64,000 nt of DNA from Bryobacterales bacterium (GTDB lineage Bacteria > Acidobacteriota > Terriglobia > Bryobacterales > UBA6623): NCBI GenBank assembly GCA_022826925.1, contig JAJDTX010000056.1, positions 1 through 64,000 of the forward strand, in the 5' to 3' direction. Positions 60,647-64,000 of this stretch are shown one piece after another. The notes beneath the pieces are model-generated. The model searched no databases. It was not told the origin of the DNA and worked only from the letters and a program-made list of their open reading frames with translations. The position numbers and the translations under genes were made by a program. Positions within the stretch are counted from its first letter, which is position 1. Each line of letters begins with the position of its first letter.

Positions 60647-61504
60647 TCACCGATCGTCCGCCGGACGCCCGCGAAGCTCTCGGTGCACTCTGGCAACCTG
60701 CCACATGTAGTTTCCGGATTGCTCTAGCTGCACAGCCTTCTCAATATGCGCTCGTGAGTCGCCCGTCTCTTTCATGGCCTCGTAGTACAGGCCCAGATAC
60801 AGGTGAGCATAGAACTCCGGGCCTGTCCCGCCGCCGGAACCGGCCGCTCGGTCAGCCGCGTCCAACACGTCTTGCACGCCGCCGCTGCCACGGAAGAGAG
60901 CGAACACCTCCATCATGGGCACCCTGCCGTCCCTGTCGATCGGGATCAGTCCCGCACGCGCGGCTTCGAAGCCTTTGGTCGCCGCAACGCACAAGAAGTG
61001 CCAGACAGAATTCTCCACGTCCTGTGGGTTGACCGTGCGGTGAAGTTCGAACAGGGCCGCGCAGCCTGCGAAGTCCCCGGCGTAGTACTGCGAGATTCCG
61101 AGTTGCCAAAGCTGCGCCCTCGCGTGCGCTTCAAGCTCGGCTACGCGCTCGAAGGCGGCAACCGATCCCGCCATGTCGCCGTTGCGGAACCTCGCCGCGC
61201 CCAGATCTAGATTGATCCGGGCGTTGTCAGGCTCGAGCTCTGCCAGCCGCTCAAGGTCCGCGGCGGCTCCGGCGTAGTCCTCAAGATGCGTCCGGGCCTG
61301 CGCCCGAATCCAGAACGCCGTGGGATTCGGTTCCGCAGCGGCTTCAATCTGGCCGCTGGCCAGTTCAGCGGCGCGGGCCGCATCGCCAGAGCGTAACGAC
61401 GCAATAGCGTCCTGAAGCAGACGCCCGTCTTCCTGTGCCCCCGCGCGGCATCCGCACGCGAGCAGTAGTGGCGCGATGGCAAAGGCGAGGAAGAATCTGG
61501 ACAA
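60647..61504 (-). CDS. TPR-repeat lipoprotein
   Basis: This 285-aa protein has a lipoprotein signal (LLLACGC lipobox near residue 17). TPR-like units follow: AIASLRSGDAARAAELASGQ, TAFWIRAQARTHLEDYAGAAADLERLAEL, ARINLDLGAARFRNGDMAGSVAAFERVAEL. The C-terminal region ends AHIEKAVQLEQSGNYMWQVARVHREL. It may be exported to the periplasm or outer membrane as a scaffold. It is divergent from the acidic membrane protein gene, with 96 bp between them. Confidence 0.88.
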   Translation of the reverse strand: MSRFFLAFAIAPLLLACGCRAGAQEDGRLLQDAIASLRSGDAARAAELASGQIEAAAEPNPTAFWIRAQARTHLEDYAGAAADLERLAELEPDNARINLDLGAARFRNGDMAGSVAAFERVAELEAHARAQLWQLGISQYYAGDFAGCAALFELHRTVNPQDVENSVWHFLCVAATKGFEAARAGLIPIDRDGRVPMMEVFALFRGSGGVQDVLDAADRAAGSGGGTGPEFYAHLYLGLYYEAMKETGDSRAHIEKAVQLEQSGNYMWQVARVHRELRGRPADDR

Positions 61505-61600
61505 CTTACGGAAACCCCGACAACCAGCAGTCTAGCGCCCGACGCGACGGAGAACGCGTACTCTCTCCTATAATCGTGTTCTGCTCCGGCCATCTGGCCT

Positions 61601-63079
61601 ATGCCAGCATCCAATTCGAACCTAGGTCTCGTTGAGGGGCTAGTCGAGACCTGCCGTAAGCGCATTGCAGGGCAGCTCCGCACGCGGGAGGGCTGCTTGG
61701 CGCTCGCGGTCTGCTTGGTCGGCTTCTGCAGCCTGCTCGTGCTCGGCACGCGCTATGTTCCGTTCGTCACACTCCCTTTGGCTGCCGGGCTTGGGATATG
61801 GATCGCCGTGCAGCGACTCGGGGCTCACTTGCCTACCAAGTATGCAGTGGCACAGCTAGTGGACGCGCGTTCGGGCCTCCAAGACGCCCTGTCCACGGCG
61901 TATCACTTCAAGACATCAAGGATCCACAGGCAGCACAGCGGCGTAGCGGCCGCTCAATATGAGTCCGCTTCCAAGCTCGCTGCGCACGTAGATCCCCAGC
62001 AGGCGTTCCCGCGCGTCGTATCTTCGGCCCAGCGCACGAGCGTCTGGTTGCTGGCGTCCGCTCTCGTTCTCTTCGGGCTGCGCGTCGGGCTCCAAGCGAC
62101 TATCTCGTTCGAGCCCCCCCTGGCATCGCTGATCCTGACGGCCATCTTCGGCGAGCAGCCCGCCCTGGGTGCCGACGACCGCCCGCGAGCGGCTGCGATC
62201 GACCAGCCGAATACGGATCAGCTGCTTCCGGGGGACGAAGAATTCTTCGACCGCCCAGCATCCGAACAGGACTCTCCCAAGTCTGAACTGCCTCTCGAAG
62301 CCCATGAGGAGCCTCCCCAAGAGGCGGTCGAGATGCCTGACGTGGAGGGACTGATCACGGTGCCATTGGAAGAGCAAGGTCCGGAGGGCTCGCTCGAGGA
62401 TTCGATGCTGCGAGCCGAAGATTCGGACTTGTCGCCGGATGGTCAGGATGGAGACCTGCCGTCTGACGCCGGCAGCGATGCATGGGACGAAGAGGCCCAG
62501 AGCTTGTTCGACAAGCTCAAGCAGGCGTTCGACAACATGCTGCAGACGCTGGACATGGCCTCCAACGAGTCTTCAAGTTCGGAGTCGGGGCAGGAACAGG
62601 AAAACGGCAGCACAGAAGAAACCGCATCGTCGGGAAATCCCGCCGACTCGGGAGAGGCAGAGCAGGATCCGTCGGCCCTGGCCGCCGACGCGTCCATGGA
62701 GGGTGGCGAGGCCGGGCCCGAGGCTGGCGAGTCGGCGTCGGCCGGAACCACTAGCGGCGAGGACAGCACCGGCGACCAGAGCGGCGGGGAGAACGCCTCG
62801 GCCGCCGGCACAAGCGACGGTGACAAGGAACTGGCCGAGGCGGAGCAGTTGGAAGTGCTCGGTGCCCTCGAGGAACTCTACATGGAACGCGCCGAGAAGA
62901 TGAGGGGCGAGGTGACGATCGAGACCCGCCTAGCCGAGCAGTCAGCATCGGTGCCTTACAATCAGCGTTCGACTTCCCACGGCGACGGCGAAGGGTCCGT
63001 AAGCCGGGACGAGATCCCCGCGCCCTACCGCACCTACATTCAGAACTATTTCGACACGTTGAGAAGGAACGCGGAGTAA
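61601..63079 (+). CDS. Acidic membrane protein preceding moxR
   Basis: I do not recognise this 492-aa protein as a named family. It has hydrophobic helices at about 31-50, 53-70 and 146-165, with a segment between them (YAVAQLVDARSGLQDALSTAYHF) as in large hypothetical proteins of MoxR clusters in several phyla. From about residue 185 to 420 it is dominated by Glu, Asp, Ser and Gly (SSSSESGQEQENGSTEETAS, GENASAAGTSDGDKELAEAE), so it is likely disordered. A conserved-looking end (ALEELYMERAEKMRGEVTIE, PAPYRTYIQNYFDTLRR) follows. Its stop abuts the moxR start (TAAATG), which implies a joint function. Confidence 0.75.
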   Translation: MPASNSNLGLVEGLVETCRKRIAGQLRTREGCLALAVCLVGFCSLLVLGTRYVPFVTLPLAAGLGIWIAVQRLGAHLPTKYAVAQLVDARSGLQDALSTAYHFKTSRIHRQHSGVAAAQYESASKLAAHVDPQQAFPRVVSSAQRTSVWLLASALVLFGLRVGLQATISFEPPLASLILTAIFGEQPALGADDRPRAAAIDQPNTDQLLPGDEEFFDRPASEQDSPKSELPLEAHEEPPQEAVEMPDVEGLITVPLEEQGPEGSLEDSMLRAEDSDLSPDGQDGDLPSDAGSDAWDEEAQSLFDKLKQAFDNMLQTLDMASNESSSSESGQEQENGSTEETASSGNPADSGEAEQDPSALAADASMEGGEAGPEAGESASAGTTSGEDSTGDQSGGENASAAGTSDGDKELAEAEQLEVLGALEELYMERAEKMRGEVTIETRLAEQSASVPYNQRSTSHGDGEGSVSRDEIPAPYRTYIQNYFDTLRRNAE

Positions 63080-64000
63080 ATGCTGGCCGAAGACACGATG
63101 TTGCATGGCGCAACGGAACAGATCGACGCCGTTCGCGCGCAGATCCAGCGTGTGATTGTCGGCCACGAGCGCGTGGTCGACGGCGTGCTGAACGCTCTGC
63201 TGTCTGGCGGCCACGTGTTGCTCGAGGGCGTGCCGGGCCTCGGCAAGACAACCTTGCTGAGGACGCTCGGCCACGCGCTGCACCTGGACTACTCGCGGAT
63301 CCAGTTCACCCCCGACCTGATGCCCGCGGACATCCTGGGCAGTGTCGTGATGGACACCAACGAGCTCGGCGCCAAGGCGCTCCGGTTCGAGAAGGGCCCT
63401 GTCTTCGCGCATCTCGTGCTCGCCGACGAAATCAACCGCGCAACGCCGCGCACGCAGTCGGCGCTGCTGGAGGCCATGCAGGAGAAGACTGTCACCAGCG
63501 GAACGACAACGCACGAGCTCGACGAGCCGTTCTTGGTGATGGCCACGCAAAACCCGCTCGAGATGGAAGGGACCTACCCGTTGCCCGAGGCCCAGTTGGA
63601 TCGCTTCTTGCTCAAACTTCTGGTGGAGTATCCCGAGCGCGAAGACCTCACCGCCATCGTGGATCGCACGGCGGACACCACTCCCCTGGAGGTCGATGCG
63701 ATCTTGGACCGCGATCAGATCCTCGAGCTGCGACGCGCCGCGTCACAGACCCTGGTGGCTCCCCATGTTCGCGACTACGCCATCAGCCTAGTCCTCGCCA
63801 CGCAGCCTCGCCCGGGCAGGGAGTACGCCTTGGCGCGCAAGTACGTCCGCTACGGCAGCTCGCCTCGCGGAGCGCAAGCGCTCGTGCTATGCGGGCGCGT
63901 CAGGGCGCTGATGCAGGGGCGACTGCACGTCAGCACGGACGATGTTCGGGAGCTGGCTCTTCCAGCCCTGCGTCATCGGCTCATCCTGAACTTCGACGCT
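63080..64000 (+). CDS. MoxR family AAA+ ATPase (5' part, cut by window edge)
   Basis: The first 307 codons of a MoxR ATPase are present and the frame is still open at the window edge. Motifs: Walker A LLEGVPGLGKTTLL (about 48-61), Walker B HLVLADEINRATPRTQSALL (about 111-130), sensor-1 FLVMATQNPLEMEG and the arginine-bearing GTYPLPEAQLDRFLLKL. MoxR chaperones act with DUF58 and von Willebrand factor A proteins, probably encoded just beyond the window, to assemble or activate metal-containing or envelope complexes. The ATG immediately follows the stop of the acidic membrane protein. Confidence 0.96.
   Translation, partial: MLAEDTMLHGATEQIDAVRAQIQRVIVGHERVVDGVLNALLSGGHVLLEGVPGLGKTTLLRTLGHALHLDYSRIQFTPDLMPADILGSVVMDTNELGAKALRFEKGPVFAHLVLADEINRATPRTQSALLEAMQEKTVTSGTTTHELDEPFLVMATQNPLEMEGTYPLPEAQLDRFLLKLLVEYPEREDLTAIVDRTADTTPLEVDAILDRDQILELRRAASQTLVAPHVRDYAISLVLATQPRPGREYALARKYVRYGSSPRGAQALVLCGRVRALMQGRLHVSTDDVRELALPALRHRLILNFDA

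Overview
This is a 64 kb stretch of a high-GC bacterial chromosome with dense coding on both strands. It carries 52 protein genes I can support (one cut by the right edge), one tRNA-Asp, two decayed transposase fragments and several stem-loops. The proteins PSCyt1/DUF1549/DUF1553, DUF1501, DUF1587-DUF1592-DUF1588-DUF1585 and DUF1552, together with several sulfatases, point to the Acidobacteriota (Bryobacterales/Solibacter type) or the Planctomycetota/Verrucomicrobiota. The DUF1592 + DUF1552 + ankyrin trio makes me favour an acidobacterium-like, probably marine or host-associated, Gram-negative organism. That placement is inference; no 16S gene is present.

Layout. 0.3-14.7 kb: a cluster of secreted cytochrome/DUF proteins, with a DUF1553-DUF1501 pair on the minus strand and, divergently, a DUF1553 gene followed by DUF1592, DUF1552, ankyrin and DUF1501 genes. 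14.9-17.4 kb: a membrane-anchored TPR protein, dGTPase (dgt) and a membrane-anchored HIT protein. 17.4-18.9 kb: an apparent insertion, flanked by diverged copies of the same convergent gene junction, carrying a HhH DNA-glycosylase-like gene and an orphan AbiEi-type antitoxin. 18.9-30.9 kb: oxidoreductase, HpaI-type aldolase, tRNA-Asp, sulfatase, alpha/beta hydrolase, S9 peptidase, an IS1595 scar beside an orphan HicB, a POT peptide transporter, an MFS exporter and a MaoC hydratase. 30.9-39.5 kb: core genes polA, ilvE, an M50 protease, a quinone oxidoreductase, clpP, tig and rsmA. 39.5-48.4 kb: TPR protein, sodium symporter, sulfatase, sorbosone-dehydrogenase-like protein, HEAT protein, MFS, a secreted HNH-Excalibur protein and rpmB. 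48.4-52.0 kb: a small accessory island with an IS630 scar, a translationally coupled AAA ATPase/Toprim-like pair and a GIY-YIG-DUF4357 protein. 52.1-64 kb: aminotransferase-serA, an ABC/HlyD export operon, a Phd-VapC pair, a TPR lipoprotein, and an acidic membrane protein followed by MoxR.

Functional reading. Peptide and glycan scavenging is suggested by the S9 peptidase, POT transporter, sulfatases, SSS symporter, sorbosone-dehydrogenase-like protein and cytochrome-linked surface proteins. Accessory genes (AbiEi, HicB, AAA/Toprim, GIY-YIG, Phd/VapC) sit in four small islands, two of them beside transposase scars and one inside a duplicated junction. The AAA/Toprim-like pair with the adjacent GIY-YIG nuclease is the best candidate for an uncharacterised defence module, and the 17.4-18.9 kb insertion is the clearest unexplained structural signal.

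All homology calls come from reading translated sequence and motifs by eye; no database search was run.
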